Positions 7,164 through 14,088 of a stretch of 14,088 nucleotides of DNA are shown here, one piece after another (within the stretch, counting starts at the first letter, position 1; the number at the start of each line of letters is the position of its first letter). The notes beneath the pieces are model-generated. The model ran no database searches. It was not told the DNA's origin and saw nothing but the letters and a program-made list of their open reading frames with translations. A program made the translations under genes and the position numbers. This DNA is from Firmicutes bacterium UBA2595 (GTDB lineage Bacteria; Bacillota; Thermincolia; Thermincolales; UBA2595). The stretch covers positions 1-14,088 of the forward strand of contig DDKP01000141.1 of NCBI GenBank assembly GCA_002339745.1, in the 5' to 3' direction.

Positions 7164-7196
7164 AAAAGGGGAGATTGGCTCCTCTTTTTATTTTTC
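7164..7196 (+). terminator. Rho-independent terminator after the SpoVM-like gene
   Basis: The arms AGGGGAG (7167-7173) and CTCCTCT (7179-7185) pair over 7 bp with one G-T wobble and a 5-nt loop. Flanking A and T residues extend the stem, and a long T-rich run follows (7185-7195). It isolates the hdr operon from everything upstream and shows that something short upstream is transcribed. Confidence 0.8.
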
Positions 7197-7551
7197 GGTA
7201 CATTTTATGGTGTTAAAAACCGTAAACCTGTCCAGGTATTACATGTGTAATTGTACACATTTCGACAAACAAAAATAATCCCCGGCAGCTCTGAAAAGCG
7301 TCTTCATACTTCAATATACGCTGGATTACAATTTTATTTAATATTCGAAAAATTTTTAATGAGGAAAAAGGAATTAACAGGTCTATATAGAATAAAATTA
7401 TACGGGACATTCTATGCTTTTTTTAAGTTATATTTTTTTGTTCAGCTTTTCACATTAGATAATATATTAATTAACTGTTTATAAGGGGGTGTCCTGGCAA
7501 ATTTGAATGTTGTGTGATTATCTAACTTTTTATATGAAGAGGGGTTAGTTG
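7197..7551. other. AT-rich leader of the hdr-flx operon
   Basis: About 355 very AT-rich bases without a supportable gene. It contains the palindrome and possible promoter at 7243-7279. Near the 3' end an RBS-like AAGGGGGTG (about 7482-7490) has no sensible ORF after it; the codons that follow stop almost at once. No known riboswitch or T-box pattern was recognised. A 77-codon open frame (7251-7484) lacks an RBS and looks like a chance ORF. The operon promoter should lie in this stretch. Confidence 0.5.
7243..7279 (+). promoter_or_regulatory. Operator-like palindrome over a candidate promoter
   Basis: ATGTGTA (7243-7249) and TACACAT (7254-7260) form a perfect 7-bp inverted repeat around ATTG. 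The right half overlaps a possible -35 (TTGTAC, 7251-7256), which has AATAAT 17 nt downstream (7274-7279). A dimeric repressor bound here would block RNA polymerase. The cognate regulator is unknown. It differs from the Rex consensus I know (TTGTGAA and TTCACAA arms), though its size and symmetry are similar. Confidence 0.4.
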
Positions 7552-8142
7552 ATGAGCGCAATAGTAAACCTGTCTCAATTGCACAAAGACCATGGCGATT
7601 TTGCAGAACGTGTTTTTAAAATGAGCGGCCAGGATGTCCGCAAGTGCTACCAGTGCGGGAAATGTTCTGCCGGATGCTCGGTACACATTTTTAATGGTAT
7701 GGATGTTTCACCAAACCGGGTTATGCGCATGATTCAACTCGGTATGGAACAAGAAGTTCTTAATACCAGATCTATCTGGGCGTGTGTACTTTGTTCCACA
7801 TGTACGGCCCGCTGTCCCAGGGATATCGATATACCCCGGGTTATGGATGCCCTGCGGATTGAGGCCAAGAAACGCGGTATTACACAAAAGTTTAAGAATG
7901 CCAATGTATTCCACGACGTTTTCATGAATTCCATTATTAAATACGGCCGCGTGTACGAACTGGGCTTGTTTATCGGACTGAAATTAAAGCAATCCGGTAA
8001 TTTATTTGCTGACCTGGAAATGGGTGTGCCTGCATTAATAAATGCCGCTACCAGATTGCCCAAATTCCCGCCGAAAGTTAAAAACCCGGATGAAATACGC
8101 AAAATTGTTGAAAATTGCAAGAGAATTGAAGGTGAGAAATAA
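7552..8142 (+). CDS. hdrC: Heterodisulfide reductase subunit C-like iron-sulfur protein
   Basis: 196 residues with two 4Fe-4S motifs: Cys32, 35, 38, 42 (CYQCGKCSAGC, with Ser in place of the usual Pro after the last Cys) and Cys78, 81, 84, 88 (CVLCSTCTARCP). Helical regions follow, as in HdrC. It should carry electrons from HdrA to the catalytic HdrB subunit in the cytoplasm. ATG 7552 is preferred over the adjacent TTG 7549 because AGAGGGG (7538-7544) lies 7 nt upstream. The stop overlaps the hdrB start by one base (TAATG), so the two are coupled. This is the first gene of the operon. Confidence 0.93.
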   Translation: MSAIVNLSQLHKDHGDFAERVFKMSGQDVRKCYQCGKCSAGCSVHIFNGMDVSPNRVMRMIQLGMEQEVLNTRSIWACVLCSTCTARCPRDIDIPRVMDALRIEAKKRGITQKFKNANVFHDVFMNSIIKYGRVYELGLFIGLKLKQSGNLFADLEMGVPALINAATRLPKFPPKVKNPDEIRKIVENCKRIEGEK

Positions 8143-9005
8143 TGCGATATGCTTATTTTCCCGGTTGTTCGCTTCATTCGATGGAAACGGCGTATGACCG
8201 ATCCGTAAAGGCGGTATCAAAACATTTGGGTATAGAGTTATGGGAGATACCCGACTGGGTTTGCTGCGGCGCCAGTTCCGCCCACAGTGTCGGTCATTTG
8301 GTTGGTCTGGCCATACCTGCCAAGACTCTGGTCAAGGCTGAGAAAGAGGGTCTGGATGTTTTAGCGCCATGCGCAGCTTGCTGGCAGAGGATGGTATGGG
8401 TTAATCATGAAGTGAATACCAGCCCCAAAATGAAAGAAAAAATTAGTAAAGCCATTGAGGAAGAAATTAAAGGTACCAGCAAAATATTTTCCATTATTGA
8501 TGGTCTGGCTGCGGTCGGCATGGAAAAGATCTCCCATGCGGTCAAAAAACCGCTTAAAGGATTAAAAGTTGCATCATATTACGGCTGTTATTATGTAAAA
8601 CCCCCAAAAGTAGCTCACATTGACGATCCCGAAAATCCTCAGTTGATGGATGAAATGATGAAAGCCATTGGCGCGGAAGCGGTTGATTGGCCCTTTAAAA
8701 CCGAGTGCTGTGGTACTTCACTAATATTCCAGGACTTAGACACCACCTTGGCTATGAGTAAAAAAGTTATTGAAATGGCTGTTAAATCCGGGGCTGATGT
8801 AATTGTAACCGCCTGTCCGGTATGTGAGATGAACCTTGATATGAGAATGGCTCAAATTAACAAGAGATTTAAAACCAGTTTCCACATTCCTGTGGTTTAC
8901 TTTACCGAACTGATGGCATATGCCATGGGTTCAACCCCACAGGAAATAGGACTTGATAAAGGGCACTGCGGAGAAACCAAATCCTTATTGGCCAAAATTA
9001 GCTAA
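8142..9005 (+). CDS. hdrB: Heterodisulfide reductase subunit B-like protein (two CCG domains)
   Basis: 287 residues with two complete cysteine-rich CCG domains: C9-x31-C41C42-x34-C77-xx-C80 and C149-x39-C189C190-x34-C225-xx-C228. In methanogen HdrB these ten cysteines bind two non-cubane 4Fe-4S clusters that cleave the CoM-S-S-CoB disulfide. All are present here, so a catalytic disulfide-type reductase is likely. Bacteria lack these coenzymes, so the true substrate is unknown; a DsrC-type persulfide or trisulfide has been proposed for sulfate reducers. It starts at ATG 8142, overlapping the hdrC stop by one base. No in-frame TGA is present, unlike the next two genes. Confidence 0.93.
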   Translation: MRYAYFPGCSLHSMETAYDRSVKAVSKHLGIELWEIPDWVCCGASSAHSVGHLVGLAIPAKTLVKAEKEGLDVLAPCAACWQRMVWVNHEVNTSPKMKEKISKAIEEEIKGTSKIFSIIDGLAAVGMEKISHAVKKPLKGLKVASYYGCYYVKPPKVAHIDDPENPQLMDEMMKAIGAEAVDWPFKTECCGTSLIFQDLDTTLAMSKKVIEMAVKSGADVIVTACPVCEMNLDMRMAQINKRFKTSFHIPVVYFTELMAYAMGSTPQEIGLDKGHCGETKSLLAKIS

Positions 9006-9045
9006 TCATTATATGTAATTTAAAATAATACGGGGAGCGATGCAC

Positions 9046-11034
9046 ATGAAAAGAATTGGGGTGTTTCTTTGCTGGTGTGGCTCCAACATCGGCGGGGTCG
9101 TAGATGTACCAAAGGTACATGAAGCGGTCAAAACCTTACCCGGTGTTGCTTTGGTCCAGGAGAACAAGTATACCTGTTCAGAACCCGGACAAAAAGCCAT
9201 GATAGAAGCTATCAAAGAGCACAAACTTGACGCCGTGGTAGTGGCCTCCTGCTCACCGAGGATGCACCTGCCAACCTTCCAGAAGGCTGCCGAGACGGCA
9301 GGGTTGAACCCTTATCTTGTAGAGATGGCCAATCTCAGGGAGCACTGCTCCTGGGTTCATGCGGCCGAGCCGGAAAACGCTACCCAGAAATCAATTGAAC
9401 TGGTGCGCAAGGCTGTGGCCAAAGTGGCTAAACTGGAACCTTTGTTCGAAAGTTATATTCCTGTAACCAAGCGCGCCCTGGTTATCGGAGGCGGAATTGC
9501 GGGTATCCAGACAGCTCTGGATATTGCCGATTCAGGGCACCAGGTTGTTATAGTCGAGAAGGAAGCTACTATCGGGGGCAGAATGGCCCAGCTGGATAAA
9601 ACCTTCCCCACCCTCGACTGCGGCGCCTGAATTCTCACGCCGAAAATGGTTGCTGCGGCGCAGCATCCTAATATTACACTGTACACCTACTCTCAGGTCG
9701 AGTCGGTGGGTGGATATATCGGTAACTTTGAGGTTACCATCAGGAAAAGAGCAAAATACGTTGATTACAGTAAGTGTACCGGCTGTGGTATCTGCGAAAC
9801 CAAGTGCCCCACCAAAAAGGTCGTCAGCGAGTTTGACTGCGGCATGGGAGAAAGGACAGCCATTTATAAACCCTTTGCCCAGGCTGTTCCCAATAAGCCG
9901 GTCATAGACAATAAATCCTGCAAAAAGTTAATTGACGGGAAATGCGGGGTTTGTGCAAAACTCTGCCCGACAGGGGCCATAAACTACGAAGACCAGGACG
10001 AACTGGTGACAGAAAAGTTCGGGGCCATTGTCGTGGCAACCGGGTTTGACCTCATTGAATGGGGCAAATATTATCCGGAATACGGCGGAGGCTTTATTCC
10101 CGACGTTATTGACGGCCTCCAGTTTGAGCGCCTGGTCAACGCCAGCGGCCCGACCGGCGGTAAGATCAAACGTCCTTCAGACCACGAAATCCCGCAAACC
10201 GTTGTATTCATCAAGTGTGTAGGATCAAGGGATGTACTGAAAGCCAAATCCTACTGTTCCAGGGCCTGCTGTATGTATACCGCCAAGCATGCCCACCAGG
10301 TGCTGGAGAAAATCAAGGGATCAGATGTTTATATTTTCTATATGGATGTTCGGACTCCCGGTAAGATGTACGACGAGTTCTACATGCGGACCAGGGAGGA
10401 TGACGGAGCCAAGTATATCCGCGGCCAGGTATCAAAGATTTACCAGGATGGCAAGAAGGTAATTGTCCGCGGAGAAGACACCCTCATAGGCAGGAGTGTT
10501 GAAGTGACCGCCGATTTGGTAGTTGTGGAAACCGCCATGGTTCCGAGACCCGATGCTACCCAGTTGGCCCAAATCGTAGGGTTCTCGTACGACAAGGACG
10601 GCTGGTACACTGAAGCTCACCCGAAACTTCGCCCGGTGGAAACCAATACCGGTGGCGTTTTCCTGGCTGGATGCTGCCAGGGGCCGAAGGACGTGCCGGA
10701 TACTGTTTCCCAGGCCAGCGCTGCGGCTGTTAAGGTAGTCGCCATGTTCTCCAAGGACCAGATGGCTACCAACCCGCAGATTGCCTCAGTAAATGAAGAA
10801 ACCTGTGTCGGCTGCCTGCTGTGCAAGCCTATTTGTCCGTACAAGGCAATTGAGGCAAAAGAGATTACGGAAAGAGTCCACGGTCAAACCATTACCCGTA
10901 CAGTGGCCAGTGTAAACTCCGGTCTCTGCCAGGGCTGTGGGGCTTGTACCGCCGAGTGCCGTTCAGGGTCAATAAATCTTAAAGGATTCACCAACCTACA
11001 ATTGCTTGCGGAGGTGGATGCTGCATGTCTGTAA
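9046..11034 (+). CDS. hdrA: HdrA, FAD/iron-sulfur electron-bifurcating subunit, selenoprotein (Sec195)
   Basis: Read through one in-frame TGA (9628-9630) the product is 662 residues, normal for HdrA. Order: N-terminal domain with VASCSPRMH; FAD-binding VIGGGIAGIQ (146-155); the motif LDCGA-U-ILTPKM, with TGA at the usual cysteine (Sec195); two inserted ferredoxin motifs (C244/247/250/254 and C292/300/303/307); the second part of the flavin domain ending near LAGCCQGPKDVPDT; and a C-terminal ferredoxin pair (C587/590/593/597 and C628/631/634/638). Both halves share one frame with no other defect, so this is recoding rather than a broken gene. In the known methanogen complex the HdrA FAD bifurcates electrons between ferredoxin and HdrB. 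ATG 9046 is preferred over ATG 9040 because GGGGAG (9032-9037) is 8 nt away. It overlaps flxD by 10 nt. Confidence 0.9.
9628..9665 (+). promoter_or_regulatory. UGA selenocysteine codon and candidate bacterial SECIS hairpin (hdrA)
   Basis: TGA is at 9628-9630. A perfect 6-bp stem TGCTGC (9651-9656) with GCAGCA (9660-9665) encloses the loop GGC (9657-9659). The loop begins with G and lies 26 nt after the UGA, which fits the loose bacterial SECIS pattern as I know it. The loop is at the small end of what is allowed. Confidence 0.6.
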
Positions 11035-11465
11035 ACGAAAAGGAACTTTCCAACTGGCAGCCGAGAATTTTGGCTTTTGCCTGCAACTGGTGCAGTTACG
11101 CCGGCGCAGATGTCTGCGGTGTGAGCCGCTTCCAGCATCCCGCCACAACTAGAGTAATACGGGTTCCGTGCTCAGGCCGTGTTAACCCGCATTTTGTACT
11201 GAGGGCATTTCAACGGGGGATTGACGGTGTCCTCGTAGGCGGCTGACACCCCGGTGACTGTCACTATGTTAGTGGCAATTACTATACCAGGAGAAGATTC
11301 CTGGTACTGAAGCGCCTCTTGGAGTATGTGGGTTATGAGCCTGGCCGTTTTAATGCACGCTGGATCTCAGGTTCGGAAGGCCAAAAATGGGCTGACACCA
11401 ATAAAGAACTGACAGAAAAGATTAAAGCCCTGGGTCCCAACAGGAGATTTAAAAATGATAATTAA
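11025..11465 (+). CDS. flxD: FlxD/MvhD-like electron-transfer subunit, selenoprotein (Sec74)
   Basis: Read through an in-frame TGA (11244-11246) the product is 146 residues, the usual MvhD length. Without recoding it would end at residue 73, halfway. The family motif GG-C-HPGDCHY appears as GG-U-HPGDCHY, so TGA replaces a conserved cysteine. The other conserved cysteines are present: C20 and C23 (ACNWC), C31, C49 and C79. After the TGA the frame continues with typical family sequence (SGNYYTRRRFLVLKRLLEYVG) to a TAA at 11463-11465. In methanogens MvhD carries a 2Fe-2S cluster and hands electrons from the hydrogenase to HdrA. Here the donors would be the Flx subunits, since no hydrogenase gene is seen. 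GGAGGTGG (11010-11017) is 7 nt before the ATG, which lies inside the end of hdrA. Confidence 0.9.
11244..11277 (+). promoter_or_regulatory. UGA selenocysteine codon and candidate bacterial SECIS hairpin (flxD)
   Basis: TGA is at 11244-11246. The 7-bp stem TGTCACT (11259-11265) with AGTGGCA (11271-11277) has one G-T wobble and a 5-nt loop ATGTT (11266-11270). The loop starts 19 nt after the UGA. The loop G is third rather than first or second, a small departure from the usual bacterial SECIS model. Confidence 0.55.
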
Positions 11466-11480
11466 AACGAGGTGTGCATG

Positions 11481-12443
11481 ATGAATAAAGTTACTGAAAA
11501 CCTAAGAAAAACAGCGGCCAAGCTATTACAGGACAAAGAGGTGGAAATGGTAATCGGTTACGGTCTCGGGTCTGAGGCTGTGAGAACCCAACCTGTCTTC
11601 ATTACTTCCCCCGATGATGTTGACAAACTGGTCTGGAACCCATTCTGTGTTAACGGTCTGACAAAGTACCTTTCCGATTTAAAGACCCATCCCGGAAAGA
11701 TTGCCGTATGTGTGAAAGGCTGCGATTCCCGGGGTATATTCCGTCTAACCCAGGACAATATCATCCCCAGGGATAAGGTTGTGGTGCTGGGAATTCCGTG
11801 TATGGGCCAGCTCTCCTACACCAAACTGGCTGCCAGGATGGATGTATCCGGCCAGTTGAATGATGTGGAAGATAAGGGTGAAGACGTAGTTATCAAAACA
11901 ACCAAAGGAGACTTTACCGTTAAAAAGAGCGAAGTCTTCCTGGACAAATGCACCACCTGTGAGCATCACAACCCGGTGGTCGCAGATCATGTTGTGGGCG
12001 ATACCATCAATACTTGCCCGACTCCGGACACTTATGAGGAAATTGCAAAATTCGAAGCTATGACAGCCGAAGAAAAGACTAAATTCTGGCTCAGCCAGTT
12101 CGAAAGGTGTATCCGCTGTTATGCCTGCCGGAACATCTGCCCCGGGTGTACGTGTCGCGAGTGTATTTTCGATTCCATTAAACCTGACTGGGTAGGAAAA
12201 GAAATCAATATAGCCGAAAATGAACTGTTCCATTTGACCAGGGCATTTCACCTGGCAGGCCGCTGCGTGGACTGCGGAGAGTGCGACCGGGTATGCCCTA
12301 TGGATATCCCCATCAGGCTGTTGAATAAAAAGCTTCTTAAAGACTGCAAAGAACTGTTTGGTATGGAAACTCCGGGTTCTACCGAAGAAGGCGGGTCTGT
12401 CATCGGACAATACCGCCTGGAGGACCCCGAGGAATTCATGTAG
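11481..12443 (+). CDS. flxC: FlxC-like iron-sulfur protein with FrhB/FdhB-like N-terminal part
   Basis: 320 residues. The N-terminal part (VIGYGLG near 25-30, AVCVKGCDSRGI near 75-86, VVLGIPCMGQ near 101-110) resembles the FrhB/FdhB beta-subunit family of F420-linked or related oxidoreductases. The C-terminal part has two 4Fe-4S motifs: C210/213/216/220 (CIRCYACRNICP), with extra cysteines at 223, 225 and 228, and C262/265/268/272 (CVDCGECDRVCP). It probably relays electrons between the NAD(P)H-oxidising side and FlxD/HdrA. Naming as FlxC follows its position in the hdrCBA-flxDCBA order, and FlxB/FlxC naming could be swapped. Starts at GTG 11472, ATG 11478 and ATG 11481 are possible; 11481 is best spaced from GAGGTG (11469-11474). 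Confidence 0.85.
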   Translation: MNKVTENLRKTAAKLLQDKEVEMVIGYGLGSEAVRTQPVFITSPDDVDKLVWNPFCVNGLTKYLSDLKTHPGKIAVCVKGCDSRGIFRLTQDNIIPRDKVVVLGIPCMGQLSYTKLAARMDVSGQLNDVEDKGEDVVIKTTKGDFTVKKSEVFLDKCTTCEHHNPVVADHVVGDTINTCPTPDTYEEIAKFEAMTAEEKTKFWLSQFERCIRCYACRNICPGCTCRECIFDSIKPDWVGKEINIAENELFHLTRAFHLAGRCVDCGECDRVCPMDIPIRLLNKKLLKDCKELFGMETPGSTEEGGSVIGQYRLEDPEEFM

Positions 12444-12462
12444 GATGGAGAGGTGATAAGAG

Positions 12463-13485
12463 ATGGCAAATAAAGTATTGAAAAAAGACCAACTAAAGGC
12501 CTTTCTGAACAAAACCGCCCGGAACAGTCAGTTGATCGCCCCCATCCAGCGCGAAGGTATCACCCTGTTTAAACCGGTTCAGTCAGGAGAAGGTGTTGTA
12601 CTGGATTATCAAAACACAGCCCTGCCTCCTAAAGACTTCTTCTTCCCTCAGAGCGAGAAGATGTTCAGTTATGATACCAGTGACCCTGCTTGGGCCATCA
12701 AGCTTGAAGAAGGAGTGCCCAACAGGGTGCTGTTCGGGGCGAGACCCTGTGACGTAAAAAGCATTCTTCTTTTAGATAAGGTTTTTGATGCAGAATTCCG
12801 GGATGATTTCTATCTTGACAAAAGGGACAAAACAACAATCGTTGCTCTCAGTTGCAACGACTGCAGGCATACCTGCTTTTGCGGCGCTTTCGGTATATCC
12901 CCGGGAGAATCTGAAGGAGCAGATGTGTTGATGACCGACCTGGGTGACAGGTACCTGGTTGAAGTTCTAACAGATAAAGGCAGTATCCTGATCGATGGTA
13001 ATTCCGATTTATTCACTGATGATGATGGAAGCGGCGTGGCAGCAAAAGAAAAAGCCATCTCTCCGGCCAAGGAAAAACAGATGAAAATTGACCTGGAGGG
13101 AGTAAAGGCCAAGCTGGATAATATGTTTGACCATCCGATATGGGCTGCCGAATCCCTCAGGTGCATCGGTTGCGGCACCTGCACATTTATCTGTCCGACC
13201 TGCCACTGCTTTGATATCGCTGATTTCAATAACCAGAGCTCTATCGGATACAGGTACCGCTGCGCAGACTCCTGCCAGTTTGCCAACTTCACCAGGGCTG
13301 CCGGCGGACACCAGCCCAGACCTAGCAAAAAGGAGCGTATACGCCAGAGGTTTATGCATAAACTGCGCTACTTTGTTGACCGCTACGGCGATTTCGGGTG
13401 TGTGGGATGCGGCCGGTGCCTGGAGAAATGCCCTGTCAACCTCGATATAGCTCAGATTATTAATAAAGTAAAGGAGGTTGGCTAA
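12463..13485 (+). CDS. flxB: FlxB-like 4Fe-4S dicluster protein (sulfhydrogenase beta/AsrA family)
   Basis: 340 residues. It has the conserved FGARPCDVKSI motif (91-101) and a CNDC/CFCGAF cysteine cluster (131-143), both typical of the HydB/AsrA family. Two C-terminal 4Fe-4S motifs follow: C234/237/240/244 (CIGCGTCTFICP) with further cysteines in CHCF, and C313/316/319/323 (CVGCGRCLEKCP). In sulfhydrogenase and anaerobic sulfite reductase this subunit sits next to the FAD/NAD(P) subunit, as the gene order shows here too. It should pass electrons from FlxA into the complex. GGAGAGG (12447-12453) precedes ATG 12463 by 9 nt. The stop is separated from the next ATG by one base. Confidence 0.88.
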   Translation: MANKVLKKDQLKAFLNKTARNSQLIAPIQREGITLFKPVQSGEGVVLDYQNTALPPKDFFFPQSEKMFSYDTSDPAWAIKLEEGVPNRVLFGARPCDVKSILLLDKVFDAEFRDDFYLDKRDKTTIVALSCNDCRHTCFCGAFGISPGESEGADVLMTDLGDRYLVEVLTDKGSILIDGNSDLFTDDDGSGVAAKEKAISPAKEKQMKIDLEGVKAKLDNMFDHPIWAAESLRCIGCGTCTFICPTCHCFDIADFNNQSSIGYRYRCADSCQFANFTRAAGGHQPRPSKKERIRQRFMHKLRYFVDRYGDFGCVGCGRCLEKCPVNLDIAQIINKVKEVG

Positions 13486-13486
13486 G

Positions 13487-14088
13487 ATGTCCTGCAATTG
13501 CTCCACCAGAGAAGTAGCCCATCCTTTATTGCCTCATATAGCTACTGTAACCAAAGTAATTGATGAAAATCCTCTGATAAAAACGTTCCAGGTTACTTTT
13601 GACGAACCGGGAGTTTTGGAAAACTTCGGTAACAAACCAGGGCAATGCGGTATGCTATCAATCCTGGGAGTAGGTGAAGTTATGATTTCGATTACGTCTT
13701 CGCCGACCAGGAAAGGCATGCTGGAATTCTCTATTGCCAAGGTTGGACGTGTTACCAGTGTGATTCACGAATTAAATGAGGGTGACAAGATGGCTATCCG
13801 CGGGCCATACGGAAACCACTTCCCTTTTGAAAAGATGAAAGGAAAGAACTGCCTGTTTGTGGCCGGTGGTATTGGCCTGGCTCCGCTCCGTTCCCTTATT
13901 GATTACGTTCTGGATAATCGCGATGATTACGGTCGGGTAGATATTGTTTATGGCGCGAGGACTTATGACCTCTTGTGCTTCAAGTATGATATCTTTGACA
14001 GGTGGCCAAAAATCAAGGATACCCATGTTCATCTGACCTTGGACGCCGAAGATCCAAAATGGAACGGGCGTATAGGATTTGTTACGCA
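13487..14088 (+). CDS. flxA: FlxA-like FAD/NAD(P)H oxidoreductase subunit (3' end outside window)
   Basis: The first 200 residues are in the window and the frame runs off the edge. It belongs to the ferredoxin-NADP reductase-like family of HydG (sulfhydrogenase gamma), AsrB and PyrK. The FAD-binding beta-barrel ends in EVMISITSSP (the family's SISSSP-type motif) and then VTSVIHELNEGDKMAIRGPYG. The NAD(P) domain begins with CLFVAGGIGLAPLRSLI (GGxGxxP) and continues DIVYGARTYDLLCF. Family members end with a cysteine motif for a 2Fe-2S cluster, which would lie beyond the edge. It should oxidise NADH or NADPH and feed electrons to FlxB; NADH is inferred from the Flx family. AAGGAGG (13471-13477) is 9 nt before the ATG. 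Confidence 0.9.
   Translation, partial: MSCNCSTREVAHPLLPHIATVTKVIDENPLIKTFQVTFDEPGVLENFGNKPGQCGMLSILGVGEVMISITSSPTRKGMLEFSIAKVGRVTSVIHELNEGDKMAIRGPYGNHFPFEKMKGKNCLFVAGGIGLAPLRSLIDYVLDNRDDYGRVDIVYGARTYDLLCFKYDIFDRWPKIKDTHVHLTLDAEDPKWNGRIGFVT

Noticed and set aside
6959..7165. 68-codon plus-strand ORF around the SpoVM-like gene
   Set aside because: No RBS and no recognisable domain; it is a different frame from the SpoVM-like peptide, which has RBS and family match.
7251..7484. 77-codon ORF in the hdr leader
   Set aside because: No RBS, composition reflects the AT-rich DNA, and no recognisable motif; the inner ATG near 7361 also lacks an RBS.
9040..11034. hdrA as a pseudogene, or as two separate genes split at 9630
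   Set aside because: Both halves are in the same frame, the only defect is a TGA at a conserved Cys codon, a hairpin follows, and the next gene shows the same pattern. Recoding explains this better than damage.
11025..11246. flxD as a 73-residue truncated protein
   Set aside because: The downstream frame keeps the conserved HPGDCHY motif and full family length to a normal stop; the TGA replaces the known cysteine.
11745..12512. 255-codon minus-strand ORF opposite flxC
   Set aside because: It is the antisense shadow of a gene with clear Fe-S motifs, and has no supporting signals. The same applies to the long minus frames at 12810-13506, 6001-6597 and 198-863.

Overview
The window reads as chromosome of an anaerobic, endospore-forming Firmicute. 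A syntrophic or sulfate-reducing member of the Peptococcaceae (Pelotomaculum/Desulfotomaculum type) is my best guess, by inference. The reasons are Gram-positive style ribosome binding sites (AAGGAGG, GGAGGT), UUG/GUG starts, a probable SpoVM micro-gene, a DnaQ-DinG fusion helicase, and a large flavin/iron-sulfur electron-transfer operon. No mobile element, CRISPR array, rRNA or tRNA gene was recognised.

Layout. 1-839: the 3' part of a PhoR/ResE-type sensor histidine kinase. It converges, across a hairpin that could terminate both strands, on a 44-codon cysteine-rich minus-strand ORF (897-1031). 1215-1613: a YjbQ/UPF0047 protein. 1614-2128: a gene-free stretch with small repeats. 2129-2620: a universal stress protein, followed by a clear terminator. 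2751-5690: a 979-residue exonuclease-helicase (DnaQ domain plus DinG/XPD-like helicase with four candidate Fe-S cysteines). 5779-6922: psd and pssA, overlapping, for phosphatidylserine and phosphatidylethanolamine synthesis. 7062-7127: a 21-codon gene matching the SpoVM pattern, followed by a strong terminator. 7197-7551: an AT-rich leader with a palindrome over a possible promoter.

From 7552 to the window end runs one tightly packed operon: hdrC, hdrB, hdrA, flxD (mvhD-like), flxC, flxB and flxA (cut by the window edge). This is the HdrABC-FlxABCD type of complex. FlxA should take electrons from NAD(P)H. FlxB, FlxC and FlxD should relay them to HdrA, whose FAD is the expected bifurcation site. 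HdrB/HdrC should reduce a disulfide-type acceptor, with ferredoxin as the other partner. These roles are inferred from family knowledge.

The most notable observation is that both hdrA and flxD are interrupted by a single in-frame TGA exactly where the family has a conserved cysteine. In each, the downstream frame is intact and a hairpin starts within about 12-20 nt after the TGA. The simplest reading is two adjacent selenoproteins in one electron-transfer complex, not two pseudogenes. Annotation that ignores recoding would split hdrA into two genes and truncate flxD to half its length.
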